Shown one piece after another: positions 49,292 to 58,632 of a stretch of 64,000 bases of DNA; position 1 is the stretch's first letter, and each line of letters begins with the position of its first letter. This DNA comes from Gemmatimonadota bacterium (GTDB lineage: Bacteria > Gemmatimonadota > Gemmatimonadetes > Palauibacterales > Palauibacteraceae). The position numbers and the translations under genes are program-made. The stretch spans positions 1 through 64,000 of the forward strand of contig JAJDWE010000061.1 in assembly GCA_022825725.1 (NCBI GenBank). The letters run 5' to 3'. Under the pieces are notes generated by a model. That model was not told the DNA's origin, searched no databases, and worked only from the letters and a program-made list of their open reading frames with translations.

Positions 49292-52200
49292 GTGAGTGAC
49301 GACGGTCACTTCGACCGAAGCAGTAGCCGGGGCCCCATCGGCTTCATGGCAAAGAACGGCATCGCCGCAAACGTGGTCATGCTGTTCCTCGTCCTCGCCG
49401 GTCTGGCCTCGGCCCGGAACCTGGTCCAGGAAGTCCTGCCCGATTTTTCCCTGGACCGCGTCCAGATCGTCGTCCCCTATCCCGGTGCGGCTCCCGAGGA
49501 GGTCGAGGAATCCATCGTCCGCCGGATCGAGGAGCAGATCCGGGCGGTGGACGGCCTGAGCCGGGTGGAAGCCACGGCGTCCGAGGGGCTCGCGTCGGTG
49601 ATTGCGGAGTTCACTTCGGGCACGGACGTCAACCGCGCCCTCAACGAAGTGAAGGCCGAGGTCGACCGCATTCCGACCTTTCCGGCCGCCGCGGAACGGC
49701 CCGAGATACGGGAGATCACGAGTCGGCAGAGCGTCATTCGTCTTCTCGTGTACGGTGATGTGCCGGAACGCACGCTCAAGGAACTGGCATACGGCATCGA
49801 GGAAGGACTCTCCGCCCTTCCCGAGGTGTCGCTGGCCGAGATCAGCGGCGCCCGTCCGTACGAGATCTCGATCGAGGTGCCCCTGCGACGGCTTCGCGCC
49901 CTCGGTCTGACTCTGGACGACATCGCGTTCGCGGTGCGGCAGAGTTCGCTCGAACTGTCCGCCGGCCGGGTATCCACCAGTGGCGAGGACATCCTCGTTC
50001 GCACGCTGGGGCAGAATTACGAGCAGGTGGATTTCGAGGAGATCATCCTCCTCGGCCGTCCGGACGGCACGTCGGTGCGGCTCGGCGAGATCGCGACGGT
50101 GCGGGACGGCTTCGCCGACACCGATCTGAGCGTGCGCTACAACGGGCAGACGGCGGTCCGGGTCGATGTCTACCGGACCTCCGACGAGCAGGTGCTGGAC
50201 ATCGCCGAAGCCGTAAAGCGGTATCTCGACGTCGAAGTCGTGCCGGCCCTGCCCGAAGGCGTGTCGGTGGAACTGTGGAAGGATGATTCGGAGGAGGTCA
50301 GCGGGCGTCTCGGCCTCATGACGGAGAACGCCCTGATCGGGTTCGCGCTCGTCTTCGCGGCGCTGGCGCTCTTCCTGGAGATCCGACTCGCCATGTGGGT
50401 GGCCGTGGGTCTGGCCGTCTCGTTCATGGGCGCGTTCCTCGTGATGGGGTTCCTGGGCATCTCGATCAACATGTTCTCGCTGATGGCGCTCGTCCTGGCG
50501 CTGGGCATCGTCGTGGACGACGCGATCGTCGTTGGAGAGAGCATCTTCGCGGAGAGAGAGCGGGGATACCGGGGACTTGCGGCCGCCATCCGCGGCACGC
50601 GCCGCGTCAGCACTCCCGTCATATTCTCGGTTCTCACGACGATCACGGCGTTCGCCGCGCTGCTGAACGCGCCCGGCCCGCAGGGAGAACTCGGTCGCGG
50701 CATTCCACTCGTGGTGATCGCGGTGCTCGTGATCTCGCTGATGGAATCGCTGCTCGTTCTCCCGAACCACCTCTCCCACCTGGCGGCTCCCGGCCGCGTG
50801 CGGAGGTCCGGCGCCGCCCATCGGATGCTGGAGCGGGCCCAGGGGGCGGTTGACCGGACCATGAAGCGCATCGCGGACGGACCCCTCGACCGCGGGCTCC
50901 GCCTTGCGACGGAGCAGCCCTCCATCATCCTCGCCGCGGCGGCAGGCTTGCTCGTGATCTCGATGGGGACGGTGGCGTCGGGCATCGTACCCAACCAGTT
51001 CATCACCCCGATCGAGGGCGATGTCGTCTCGGCGAACCTGGAGATGCCGACGGGGACCCCGGCCGAACGCACCGCCCGGATCGTCGCGGAGATCGAAGCC
51101 GCGGGACACCGGGCCGTGGCCCGCCTTTCGGAGGATGAGGCTGGAGGCGAGGACCCGCTGGAGTTCGACGTCGCTGTCACCGTGGGCGAGTTGGCGGCGC
51201 TGTACGATCCTCTCGGCGGGGACGCGGTGGAGGCGGCTCGAGGCCACCTCGGCACGGTGCAGTTCAAGCTCCACGACTGGGACAGCCGGGGCATTGCCGC
51301 TTCCACCTTCGAGCGCGTGTGGCGGGAAGAGGTCGGCGTCGCCACCGAAGCGAAATCGCTCTCGATCTCATCGAACCTGCTGGGTCTGGGGCTGCCCGTT
51401 CACTACGAACTGTCCCATCCGGACCCGGATCGCCTGGAGGCCATTGCGGGCGAATTCGCGGCTGAACTGACGGCCATGGAAGGGACCTTCGACGTTCGGA
51501 GCAACCTCGATGAAGGGTTCCGGGAACTTCAGTTGGAGTTGAATCCGGAGGGCCGCTCCCTGAATCTGACGCTCGACCGCTTCGCGACGCAGGTGCGCTC
51601 GGCCTTCTTCGGGACGGAAGCGCTGAGAGTGCCTCGGGGGCGCGAAGACATGCGCGTGTGGGTCCGGCTTCCCGAGGAGGAGCGCAACTCCGCGACCGAT
51701 GTCGAGAACTACCTCGTCCGCACGCCGGGGGGCGAAGTGCCGCTGGGCCAGATCGCGTCCGCCGGATTCTCCCGCTCGTCAGCCGCCATTCACCGGGTTG
51801 ACGGACGCCGCGCCGTGACGATCACCGCGGACGTGGATCCGCGCAGCGCCACCGGCCAGCAGGTGAACGCCAAGCTGGACAACGAAGTCCTCGCGCGACT
51901 GACGGGCGATAACCCGGATCTCGACTACACGTACGGCGGTCAGAGGAAGGAGCAGGACCACGCGATCTCCGTGCTGGGCCGGTCGCTCATTCTCGCTCTC
52001 CTCATCATGTACAGCCTGATGGCGATCCCGTTCGGCTCGTACACGCAGCCCCTCATCATCATGGCCGCCGTTCCGCTCGGCGCGATCGGCGCGCTCGCCG
52101 GCCACATGCTGCTCGGTCTCAGTTGGGGACTGTGGTCGCTGTACGGACTCGTCGGCGTCTTCGGCGTGGTCGTGAACGACTCGCTCATGATGATCCGGTT

Positions 52201-52489
52201 CATCAACGACCTCAGGGACTCCGGCCTCGAGCCCGCGGATGCGATCATCAGCGGGGCCAAGGAGAGATTCCGGGCGATCATGCTCACGTCGATTACCACA
52301 TTCCTGGGCGTGGCCCCGCTGGTTTTCGAGACGAGCACGTACGCTCAGCACCTCGTTCCGCTGGCGACCTCCGTCGGCTTCGGCGTGTTCATCGCCACGA
52401 TCCTCCTCATGGTCGTCGTGCCCGCGCTGGTGATGACGCAGTACAACCTCGAGGCGCGGCGGGAACGCTGGCGGCTGGCGCGCGCCTGA
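49292..52489 (+). CDS. AcrB-type RND efflux transporter
   Basis: About 1065 residues with the RND layout: first helix GIAANVVMLFLVLAGLASAR, large periplasmic loop, helix 4 with the proton-relay Asp pair (LGIVVDDAIVVGES), then a second half ending GFGVFIATILLMVVVPALVM. The loop lacks the three methionines of the CusA group, so it is not a second copper pump; it fits the hydrophobe/amphiphile efflux branch. GTG 49292 was preferred because GGAAGAG lies 6 nt upstream; GTG 49265 has a purine run but too little space. No adaptor or TolC gene adjoins it, so it is an orphan pump within this window. Confidence 0.9.
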   Translation: MSDDGHFDRSSSRGPIGFMAKNGIAANVVMLFLVLAGLASARNLVQEVLPDFSLDRVQIVVPYPGAAPEEVEESIVRRIEEQIRAVDGLSRVEATASEGLASVIAEFTSGTDVNRALNEVKAEVDRIPTFPAAAERPEIREITSRQSVIRLLVYGDVPERTLKELAYGIEEGLSALPEVSLAEISGARPYEISIEVPLRRLRALGLTLDDIAFAVRQSSLELSAGRVSTSGEDILVRTLGQNYEQVDFEEIILLGRPDGTSVRLGEIATVRDGFADTDLSVRYNGQTAVRVDVYRTSDEQVLDIAEAVKRYLDVEVVPALPEGVSVELWKDDSEEVSGRLGLMTENALIGFALVFAALALFLEIRLAMWVAVGLAVSFMGAFLVMGFLGISINMFSLMALVLALGIVVDDAIVVGESIFAERERGYRGLAAAIRGTRRVSTPVIFSVLTTITAFAALLNAPGPQGELGRGIPLVVIAVLVISLMESLLVLPNHLSHLAAPGRVRRSGAAHRMLERAQGAVDRTMKRIADGPLDRGLRLATEQPSIILAAAAGLLVISMGTVASGIVPNQFITPIEGDVVSANLEMPTGTPAERTARIVAEIEAAGHRAVARLSEDEAGGEDPLEFDVAVTVGELAALYDPLGGDAVEAARGHLGTVQFKLHDWDSRGIAASTFERVWREEVGVATEAKSLSISSNLLGLGLPVHYELSHPDPDRLEAIAGEFAAELTAMEGTFDVRSNLDEGFRELQLELNPEGRSLNLTLDRFATQVRSAFFGTEALRVPRGREDMRVWVRLPEEERNSATDVENYLVRTPGGEVPLGQIASAGFSRSSAAIHRVDGRRAVTITADVDPRSATGQQVNAKLDNEVLARLTGDNPDLDYTYGGQRKEQDHAISVLGRSLILALLIMYSLMAIPFGSYTQPLIIMAAVPLGAIGALAGHMLLGLSWGLWSLYGLVGVFGVVVNDSLMMIRFINDLRDSGLEPADAIISGAKERFRAIMLTSITTFLGVAPLVFETSTYAQHLVPLATSVGFGVFIATILLMVVVPALVMTQYNLEARRERWRLARA

Positions 52490-52510
52490 CCTCCGGATGC
52501 CAGGTGCTCG

Positions 52511-53482
52511 TCAGGCGCCCCGGGCGGCGAGCCGACGGCAGTACCGCGCGATCCAGCGATTGGAGAAGCCGAAGAGCTTCGCACGACGCGTGATCGCGAG
52601 GACCTCCCGGCGGGTCATCTTCGTCTCCCGGTCCAGCACCTCCGGATTCGTGCGGCTGATGGCCAGGGTCCGCACGGCGAAGAGGAGCGGGAGCAGGCAG
52701 AAGAGGCGCACCCGGTGGTACCGTCTCGGGATCATCCGCATGTAGCTCCGGGCCGCCGCCAGGTGGCGGTCGGCCTTCTCCACGAGTCGCTCGAGCACCG
52801 TCATCGCCGCCGCGTGGTTCGCGGGCTCGAACAGCTCGCGGGGATCCATGCCGTCGGGGAGGAAGGACGCGGGCACGTACACCCAGCCGCGATGCCGGTC
52901 TTCGTGCAGCCCTCTGATCACGTTGACCGTCTGCAGCGCGAGGCCGAACTCCCGTCCCAGCGCCATCATTCGTGCACGGTCCCTTCCGACGCCCGGCAGC
53001 CGATGGGCGAACAGTTCCGTCAGCAGATGGCCCACCCGCCCGGCGACCTCGTGCATGTAGTCGTCCAGATCCTCCTCGGTCCCGAACTCCGACCCCCGCT
53101 CCGTCCACCGCGCCATCCCGGCGCTGGACTCCCGCACGCGGCGCACGATGATCTCGCGCGCCTCGGGCGCCAGGCGATCGAGTCCTTCGAGCACGCGCGC
53201 CGTGTGCCGGGCCACGGACGCGTCCGGTGTGTCTTCCGCGGCCTCTCCCAGGCGATCGATCAGCGCCGCGCGTCCGGGACCTCCGTCGAGCACGCGCCGC
53301 CACTCCTCCAGCAGAAACACCTTCTCGTCCTCCGCGATTTCCTGGTTGTCCTCCAGGTAGTCGGAGACGCGCAGCAGCAGGTAGGCCACGGTGATCTCGT
53401 CCCGCAGCGGGGGCGGGAGGATCTCGATGCCGACCGCAAACGTCCGGCTCGCACGCACGAGAAGCTCGTGAAGCGTGGTCAT
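52511..53482 (-). CDS. squalene/phytoene synthase-like enzyme
   Basis: 323 residues. Signatures of head-to-head prenyl transferases are SRTFAVGIEILPPPLRDEI, the first Asp-rich motif (LLLRVSDYLEDN) and the second (LALQTVNVIRGLHEDRHRGW, then VYVP). Both metal-binding Asp motifs are slightly altered but the second keeps the ED pair. It condenses two farnesyl or geranylgeranyl diphosphates to squalene or phytoene, or is a related cyclic-carotenoid or hopanoid precursor enzyme. No desaturase or cyclase gene adjoins it, so the product is open. ATG 53482 starts the family N-terminus. Confidence 0.83.
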   Translation of the reverse strand: MTTLHELLVRASRTFAVGIEILPPPLRDEITVAYLLLRVSDYLEDNQEIAEDEKVFLLEEWRRVLDGGPGRAALIDRLGEAAEDTPDASVARHTARVLEGLDRLAPEAREIIVRRVRESSAGMARWTERGSEFGTEEDLDDYMHEVAGRVGHLLTELFAHRLPGVGRDRARMMALGREFGLALQTVNVIRGLHEDRHRGWVYVPASFLPDGMDPRELFEPANHAAAMTVLERLVEKADRHLAAARSYMRMIPRRYHRVRLFCLLPLLFAVRTLAISRTNPEVLDRETKMTRREVLAITRRAKLFGFSNRWIARYCRRLAARGA

Positions 53483-53501
53483 CTCCCGGGACGGCTCCGG
53501 G

Positions 53502-54866
53502 TCACGAGACGGTCCGCTGCGCGGCGGGATCGGACTTGATCAGGAGGAGGCGGCTGTTCGCGGGATAGAGCCACTCGACGCCGCGTTCGGTGACGACCGC
53601 ATCATCCTCCAGCGGCACCCGCAGCTTCGCGCCCCCCCATTCGGGGACCGCGGTGTACGCGAACATTTCGATCGCGAGGAGATTCGACGGCACGACCTCG
53701 AAGGTGAGGCGGCGCGGGTTCCACGTCGCGATCGAGGGGCCGATCCCGTGCCCGAGGTTGCCGACCGAGTGGTGTCCCTCCCAGGTCACGTCCGTCTGCG
53801 GCCCATCCGTGGGCTGGTTGAAGGGAATGGGATTGAACCCGGCCGCCGTGAGCGCGGCCCCGATCCGGTCCATGTTCTCGCGCGCGGTGATGCCGGCCCG
53901 GATCGCGCGGCGCGACACCTCCCGTGCTTCGATCGCCCGGTCGAACGCGTTCTGCACGCCCGGCATCGCCTCCGTCTCCTCCGGTCGCATCACGTAGGCG
54001 ACGCGCTTCATGTCGGTGCAGAAGTTCAGGTAGCAGACGCCCCAGTCGATCATCATGACGTCGCCGCCCTGGATGATTCGGTCGCTGGAGGTCGCCTCGA
54101 TGCCTTCGGGCCCCGTGATATAGATGGACGGGAAGCCGAAGGAGGAACCGAGCCCGCGCTCGAGCAGCCGGTCCATGAGCCACCATGCCACATCCCTGAG
54201 CGTCGTGACGCCGGGAGTGACGACTTCGTTCGAGAGGGCCCGTTCCGCGAGTACGCGTGACATCTCGCCCGCCTCGCCGAAGCCGGCGATCTCCGATGCG
54301 ACGCGACGCGACCTGAAATCGGAGACGAGCTTCTCCGCGGAGACGAAACGCGACGCCCAGGGTTCGCCCAGCGTCTCCGCGAGGTGCTGGTAGCCGGTGT
54401 GGGAGAGTCCGTCGGCCGCGCCGATGTTGGATCCCATGTTGAGGCCGATCCGCTCCGGATCCCGCTCGGCGACGAACTCCCTAAGATCGAAGTTGCCGGT
54501 GACGATGTCGTAGGCGCCGTTTCCCGCCAGCAGGTAGCCGCCGATTCCCAGGGCGGCGCGCTCGATCCGGTCACCGCCGCGGTCCGTGAAGATGTAGTAC
54601 CCGATGGGATTCACGTACCCGGGCCCGAAATCGGGGGTGAGCGGATCGTCGAGTCCCTCCTTGCGCACGGTGATCCACATGTCGATCCCGTTCTCGCGCA
54701 TGACCTCCGGCAGCACGACATCGAACTTCTCGCGCCGCATCTGGTTCATCCGCTCCCAGCGCCGCCGCGCCTCCTGCCCCTCCGCCGGAACGGGCAGCAA
54801 GGGCACGAGCAGGGCCGCCAGAATCCCGGCGCACGCAATCCGGTCGATCTTGATGATTCGATGCAT
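53502..54866 (-). CDS. exported M24 peptidase (Xaa-Pro type)
   Basis: 454 residues; signal MHRIIKIDRIACAGILAALL then VPLLPVPAEGQ. The pita-bread domain is divergent but keeps the metal set: Asp in MMIDWGVCYLNFCTDMKRVA, His in GHHSVGNLGHGIGPS, Glu in LLAIEMFAYT and Glu in RVPLEDDAVVTERG. It differs strongly from the M24 enzyme at 25150-26562, so the two likely have different specificity. ATG 54866 follows GGGAGG. It would release N-terminal residues or act on dipeptides in the periplasm. The neighbouring VapC toxin on the same strand lies 18 bp upstream of it. Confidence 0.86.
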   Translation of the reverse strand: MHRIIKIDRIACAGILAALLVPLLPVPAEGQEARRRWERMNQMRREKFDVVLPEVMRENGIDMWITVRKEGLDDPLTPDFGPGYVNPIGYYIFTDRGGDRIERAALGIGGYLLAGNGAYDIVTGNFDLREFVAERDPERIGLNMGSNIGAADGLSHTGYQHLAETLGEPWASRFVSAEKLVSDFRSRRVASEIAGFGEAGEMSRVLAERALSNEVVTPGVTTLRDVAWWLMDRLLERGLGSSFGFPSIYITGPEGIEATSSDRIIQGGDVMMIDWGVCYLNFCTDMKRVAYVMRPEETEAMPGVQNAFDRAIEAREVSRRAIRAGITARENMDRIGAALTAAGFNPIPFNQPTDGPQTDVTWEGHHSVGNLGHGIGPSIATWNPRRLTFEVVPSNLLAIEMFAYTAVPEWGGAKLRVPLEDDAVVTERGVEWLYPANSRLLLIKSDPAAQRTVS

Positions 54867-54884
54867 GGATCCTCCCGACAAACG

Positions 54885-55298
54885 CTAGAGATCCCTAGGC
54901 CAGAGTTGCGGCCGCCCGCGCAGAGAAACGGCTCCGAAGTCACGCAGATCGACGGTCACAATCGCTCGCGCGCGTAGCCGCTCCGCTACGGCCATGACCA
55001 CGCCATCCACCAACCCCAACTGCAGAGCCCGGTAGGCGGCGTTCAGCTCCTCCGCTCGCCGCAGATCGGCGAGCCCTCCCCATTCGATCATGAATCCGCC
55101 TCCGGCGAGGTCCTCACGCAGCGCAGCCGCGACGGCCGTGCCCAATCGGGCGGCCACGACATAATCGAGTTCCGGGAGGATGGCCCACGGAAGGGTCCAC
55201 TGCGCAGGCTGCCTCTCGTAGGCATCGCGGATCGCGTCGTGATCCCGTGCTCGACGGTCGAGCAGCGCCACCATTGCGCTCGTGTCCGCGACGATCAC
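54885..55298 (-). CDS. PIN-domain ribonuclease toxin (VapC)
   Basis: 137 residues with the acidic set Asp5 (VADTSAMVAL), Glu43 (LPELDYVV), Asp98 (GLVDGVVMAVA) and Asp117 (VTVDLRDF). The active site is complete. It lies 2 bp behind its ribbon-helix-helix antitoxin, so both are co-translated. It cuts RNA when free. It is unrelated in sequence to the PIN toxin at 3543-3947, so the window has two independent systems. Confidence 0.9.
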   Translation of the reverse strand: MIVADTSAMVALLDRRARDHDAIRDAYERQPAQWTLPWAILPELDYVVAARLGTAVAAALREDLAGGGFMIEWGGLADLRRAEELNAAYRALQLGLVDGVVMAVAERLRARAIVTVDLRDFGAVSLRGRPQLWPRDL

Positions 55299-55300
55299 GG

Positions 55301-55615
55301 TCAGTCGCCGCGATGCGCGGCGCTTGCATCCGGCCCCTGCGGGTCATCGTCCGCTTCAGGTGCGGCTCCGGCAGGGTGGTCCTCACCGAACCCGTCGAGG
55401 TACTCCTCGTACCTCTCGGCCAGATCCGGTATGCCGCTGTCGCCCATACCGATGCTACGTGGCAGCCGCGCGCGCGCCTTGCGGGCGGCATACTCGGCCA
55501 CGGCTTCTCGGACCAGTTCGGCCGCAGAGCGGTTTTCGGCGTCGGCGATCGACTTCAGCTTGCCGTAATCGGTTGCGCGCAGGTAGACCGTCGTCTTGAC
55601 TCTATCCATGGACAT
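55301..55615 (-). CDS. ribbon-helix-helix antitoxin (VapB-type)
   Basis: 104 residues. The first about 45 (RVKTTVYLRATDYGKLKSIA, then RSAAELVREAVAEYAARK) form an RHH DNA-binding dimer. The acidic tail (LAERYEEYLDGFGEDHP onward) would bind the toxin. ATG 55615 is used; ATG 55609 is a close second and one reading of the promoter would make the transcript begin there. Antitoxin-first order with the VapC gene is normal. It overlaps no other gene; an aminotransferase gene diverges 86 bp away. Confidence 0.85.
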   Translation of the reverse strand: MSMDRVKTTVYLRATDYGKLKSIADAENRSAAELVREAVAEYAARKARARLPRSIGMGDSGIPDLAERYEEYLDGFGEDHPAGAAPEADDDPQGPDASAAHRGD

Positions 55616-55644
55616 ATGGTATATGGTTGCCAGCTATCGCGCAA
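55614..55644 (-). promoter_or_regulatory. promoter/operator of vapBC-like pair
   Basis: On the minus strand TTGCGC (55644-55639) and TACCAT (55621-55616) are 17 bp apart. The top-strand tandem heptamer ATATGGTATATGGT (55614-55627) overlaps the -10 area and the first start codon, a position typical for antitoxin binding. The -10 box abuts the ATG at 55615, so a leaderless message starting at ATG 55609 is possible. Same layout as the promoter at 3215-3243. Confidence 0.3.
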
Positions 55645-55701
55645 TCCACTACCTCGCCTCAATCTACTGGCACCCGCGGGGCGACAGGTACATTATCGGG
55701 C

Positions 55702-57000
55702 ATGCCCATCCTGGCGCAGCGCCTCGCCGATCTCGGGACCGAGAACGCCTTCAAGGTCAACGACGACATCCAGGTGTGTCTCGACCGGGGGATGGACGTC
55801 ATCCGGTTCAACATCGGGGCGCCCGATTTCCGCAGCGCGCCTCACCTGAATCGGGTCGCCGTCGCGGAACTCGAGGCCGGGAACTCGGGATACTGCGACG
55901 CGGCCGGGCTCCCGTCCTTCCGCGAGGCGATCGCCCGTCACGTCTCGGCCACGCGGGGGATCGCCGCGGGGGCGGATCAGGTCGTCGTCACGCCCGGGGC
56001 CAAGCCGCCGATCGGCTACACCTTCCAGACGTACGTGGACCGGGGCGACGAGGTCGTCTACCCGAGTCCGGGATTCCCCATCTACGAGTCCTGGGCGACG
56101 TTCGTCGGCGCGCGTCCCGTGCCGCTGCACCTCTCCGAGGAGAAGGGCTTCGCGTTCACGGCGGATGACCTCGGGTCGCTCCTCACCGAGCGCACCCGCC
56201 TCATCATCCTCTGTTCGCCCTCGAATCCGACCGGAGGCGTGCTGTCGGCCGAGGACCTTGCGGGCGTCGCGGCCGTGATCCGCGAACGCTGTCACCCGGA
56301 CGTCCGCATCTACTCCGACGAGATCTACGAGCACATCCTGTTCGACGGCCTGGAGCACCACAGCATCGCGTCGCACGAGGGGATGGCGGAGAGGACGGTC
56401 ATAGCCAGCGGCCATTCCAAGGGATTCGCCATGACCGGGTGGCGCCTGGGCTGGGCCGTCCTGCCGACGGAAGAAGAGGCCGACGTCTTCAAGCAGTTGA
56501 ACATCAACATCATGTCGTGCGTGCCGCCCTTCCTGCAGGAAGGTGGGCGGGCCGCGTACGAGGATCCGGCCACGGCCGGCGTCGTGGCGCACATGGTGGG
56601 CGAGTTCGAGCGGAGGCGGGACTTCATCGTGCCCGCGCTCAACGCGATCGAGGGCCTGAGTTGCCAGTTGCCGAAGGGCGCGTTCTACGTCTTCCCGAAC
56701 GTGTCGGGCATGTGCGAGCGGCTGGGCGTGTTCGAGGCGCACGACGCGATGCCCGCCGAATCCCGCGCGCGGACGACCCCATCGAGCATGCTGCAGATGT
56801 TTCTGCTGTACCGGTACGGCGTGGCCACGATGGATCGGGCCTCCTTCTGCCGCATCGGCTCCGGGGGCCAGGACTTCCTCCGCATCTCGATCGCGAACAG
56901 CATGGAGGACATCGAGCGCGGTGTGGCCCGTATCGAGCGCGCCGCCGACGATCCGGACGGATTCCGGGAGTTCGTCGAGACGGAGCGCCTGTGGGACTGA
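55702..57000 (+). CDS. class I aspartate-type aminotransferase
   Basis: 432 residues. PLP lysine is Lys240 in SGHSKGFAMTGWRLGW; the substrate-carboxylate Arg is in FLRISIAN; SPSNPTGG and YSDEIYEH are standard class I motifs. It moves the amino group between an amino acid and 2-oxoglutarate. ATG 55702 begins the family N-terminus (MPILAQRLADLG). The long C-terminus (about 345-432, with ESRARTTPSSML) contains an extra loop relative to plain aspartate aminotransferases. Exact amino acid is open. A barrel-protein gene overlaps its end by 10 bp. Confidence 0.92.
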   Translation: MPILAQRLADLGTENAFKVNDDIQVCLDRGMDVIRFNIGAPDFRSAPHLNRVAVAELEAGNSGYCDAAGLPSFREAIARHVSATRGIAAGADQVVVTPGAKPPIGYTFQTYVDRGDEVVYPSPGFPIYESWATFVGARPVPLHLSEEKGFAFTADDLGSLLTERTRLIILCSPSNPTGGVLSAEDLAGVAAVIRERCHPDVRIYSDEIYEHILFDGLEHHSIASHEGMAERTVIASGHSKGFAMTGWRLGWAVLPTEEEADVFKQLNINIMSCVPPFLQEGGRAAYEDPATAGVVAHMVGEFERRRDFIVPALNAIEGLSCQLPKGAFYVFPNVSGMCERLGVFEAHDAMPAESRARTTPSSMLQMFLLYRYGVATMDRASFCRIGSGGQDFLRISIANSMEDIERGVARIERAADDPDGFREFVETERLWD

Positions 57001-57968
57001 GGTCCGCGCGGGAGCGAGCCGCGCCATCTCCTGCCGCACGGCTCGCGGTTTCGCTGCCGCTCGCGGTTCTGGCCATCGGCGCCACCGCGGGCGGGGGCCG
57101 GGCCCAGACCCCTACGGAGTGGGAGCACTACCGCGCCCTCGTGCTCCAGGCCCCGGCCAGCGTGGAAGCGGCGGCCTACGGGAACGCGCCCTACCTGCTG
57201 GGTGGCGGAGCGGATCTCCTCTTCTACGCGCCTGCCCTCATAGGGCGGGTAGACGGCATGGCGGCGGGTCTGCACCGGTACGGCTCGGAAGGCACCCTCG
57301 CGACGCTCGCCTCGAAGGGAAGCGTCGGACTGGGCGACTTCGCGGTCGGTTTCCAGTACATGCGCCACGGCGGCTCCGGTGCCGCCTCGTATCCGGACCT
57401 ACAGACCGTGGCGTTCGGGGACGGCGAACCCGTGACCGAGTTCGCTGCCTCGCTCGGCTACGCACGCGCGTTGTTCGGCGTGGTCGATGCCGGCGTCGTC
57501 GCGAGGTATCTCGAACTTCACTACAAGCGCGCGCTACGCGATCGTACGCTCGTGTGGGATCTGGGAGTGGCGCGCGAGTTCGGACCCGCGATGGTCAGCC
57601 TGTCCGTCCGCAACCTGGGACCGGATCTGGAGACGAGGGACATCACCGACAGAATCCCCACCCAACTCGCCCTGGGAATCTCGACGGAGACCTTCGAGGT
57701 CGGGGAACTGGACATGTTCCTCACCAGCCAGGTCGCCCGGCGTCGGGACGGCGAGATCATCCCGGCCGGCGGCGTCGAGGTCTCCTACTGGCCCGTTCAG
57801 GGCTACACGTTCCGCCTCCGCGCCGGGCTCCAGCGCGTCGTGGAGGACCAGAGGAGCCCGTTCACCTTCGGCCTCGCGTTCACGGGCGACGCCCTGACGC
57901 TGGAGTACGCCTTCCAGGCCTTCGACGTGGACGGAAACGCCCACCGCTTCGGCCTCAGCTTCCGCTGA
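56991..57968 (+). CDS. PorV/PorQ-like outer-membrane barrel protein
   Basis: 325 residues from GTG 56991, overlapping the aminotransferase stop by 10 bp. A signal (RLAVSLPLAVLAIGATAGGG, then RAQ) precedes repeated beta strands (YGNAPYLLGGGADLLFYAP, VGLGDFAVGFQYM, VARYLELHYKRAL) and a C-terminal aromatic strand (AHRFGLSFR). The pattern resembles UPF0164/PorV-type barrels. The frame continues upstream inside the aminotransferase but has antisense-like Arg/Gly composition there. Function is unknown. Confidence 0.7.
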   Translation: MGLRSARERAAPSPAARLAVSLPLAVLAIGATAGGGRAQTPTEWEHYRALVLQAPASVEAAAYGNAPYLLGGGADLLFYAPALIGRVDGMAAGLHRYGSEGTLATLASKGSVGLGDFAVGFQYMRHGGSGAASYPDLQTVAFGDGEPVTEFAASLGYARALFGVVDAGVVARYLELHYKRALRDRTLVWDLGVAREFGPAMVSLSVRNLGPDLETRDITDRIPTQLALGISTETFEVGELDMFLTSQVARRRDGEIIPAGGVEVSYWPVQGYTFRLRAGLQRVVEDQRSPFTFGLAFTGDALTLEYAFQAFDVDGNAHRFGLSFR

Positions 57969-57990
57969 CGCGGGGTTTCGCCACGGACTG

Positions 57991-58632
57991 TTAGGGCGGG
58001 TCCTCGCCGGTGTAGAAGGCAGTCACGCGGTCGGCAGCGGCACGAGCGGCCGCTTCGTCGGTTCCCAGGGCGATGGAAGCCTCGCACCACGCGGCGCTGC
58101 TGCGGCGGGCGAAATCCTTCCCTTCCTCCGAGGCGGTCCATGCTTCCGCAGTCTCCGGGACGACCGTGGGGGCTGGCGAGAAATGCTCTTCGAGGCCGAA
58201 GAGCGCCATGTCCCAGCCGATGCCGACCGCCCCCGGCCCGAACTCCTCCCAGAACTCCCGCGGAAACTGCGCGAGATGTTCGAGGCGCACCTCGGTGCGG
58301 CCCTCCGGCATCTCAGACAGCGTCACGGTCACCCAACTGACGTCTCCGTGCATGTGCCAAGTCAGGGCGAAGCGTTCCGGCGGTTCACACGCGATGATCT
58401 CGCCGCCCGCGTTTCCCTCCAGCTGGTAGCTGCCGCCCGCGCGCAGGTCACCGGATATCGGCAGGAACCACTTCGGGATCCTGGTGGCGTTGGTCAGGGC
58501 GTCCCAGAGGTCCTCCCGGCCCGCGCCAACCACCCGGCTCGCCACCAGCGCGTGCACCGGTTTGCCCTCGTGCTCGCGCCGGCCGAGTTCGCGCGTGACG
58601 GAGCCCACGGGTCGGGTGTGGGTGTGGTTCAA
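57991..58632 (-). CDS. SRPBCC (AHSA1-like) protein
   Basis: 213 residues from TTG 58632, which overlaps the hydrolase stop as TTGA. The core (VHALVASRVVGAGREDLWDA, TRIPKWFLPISGDLRAGGSY, FALTWHMHGDVSWVTVTLSE) is the Aha1/SRPBCC fold. About 60 C-terminal residues (EEHFSPAPTVVPETAEAW onward) form a helical tail. A GTG at 58608 is an alternative start. Such proteins bind small ligands or act as stress co-factors; which one here is unknown. Three-gene coupling with the lipoprotein hydrolase and FAD oxidase suggests one pathway. Confidence 0.8.
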   Translation of the reverse strand: MNHTHTRPVGSVTRELGRREHEGKPVHALVASRVVGAGREDLWDALTNATRIPKWFLPISGDLRAGGSYQLEGNAGGEIIACEPPERFALTWHMHGDVSWVTVTLSEMPEGRTEVRLEHLAQFPREFWEEFGPGAVGIGWDMALFGLEEHFSPAPTVVPETAEAWTASEEGKDFARRSSAAWCEASIALGTDEAAARAAADRVTAFYTGEDPP

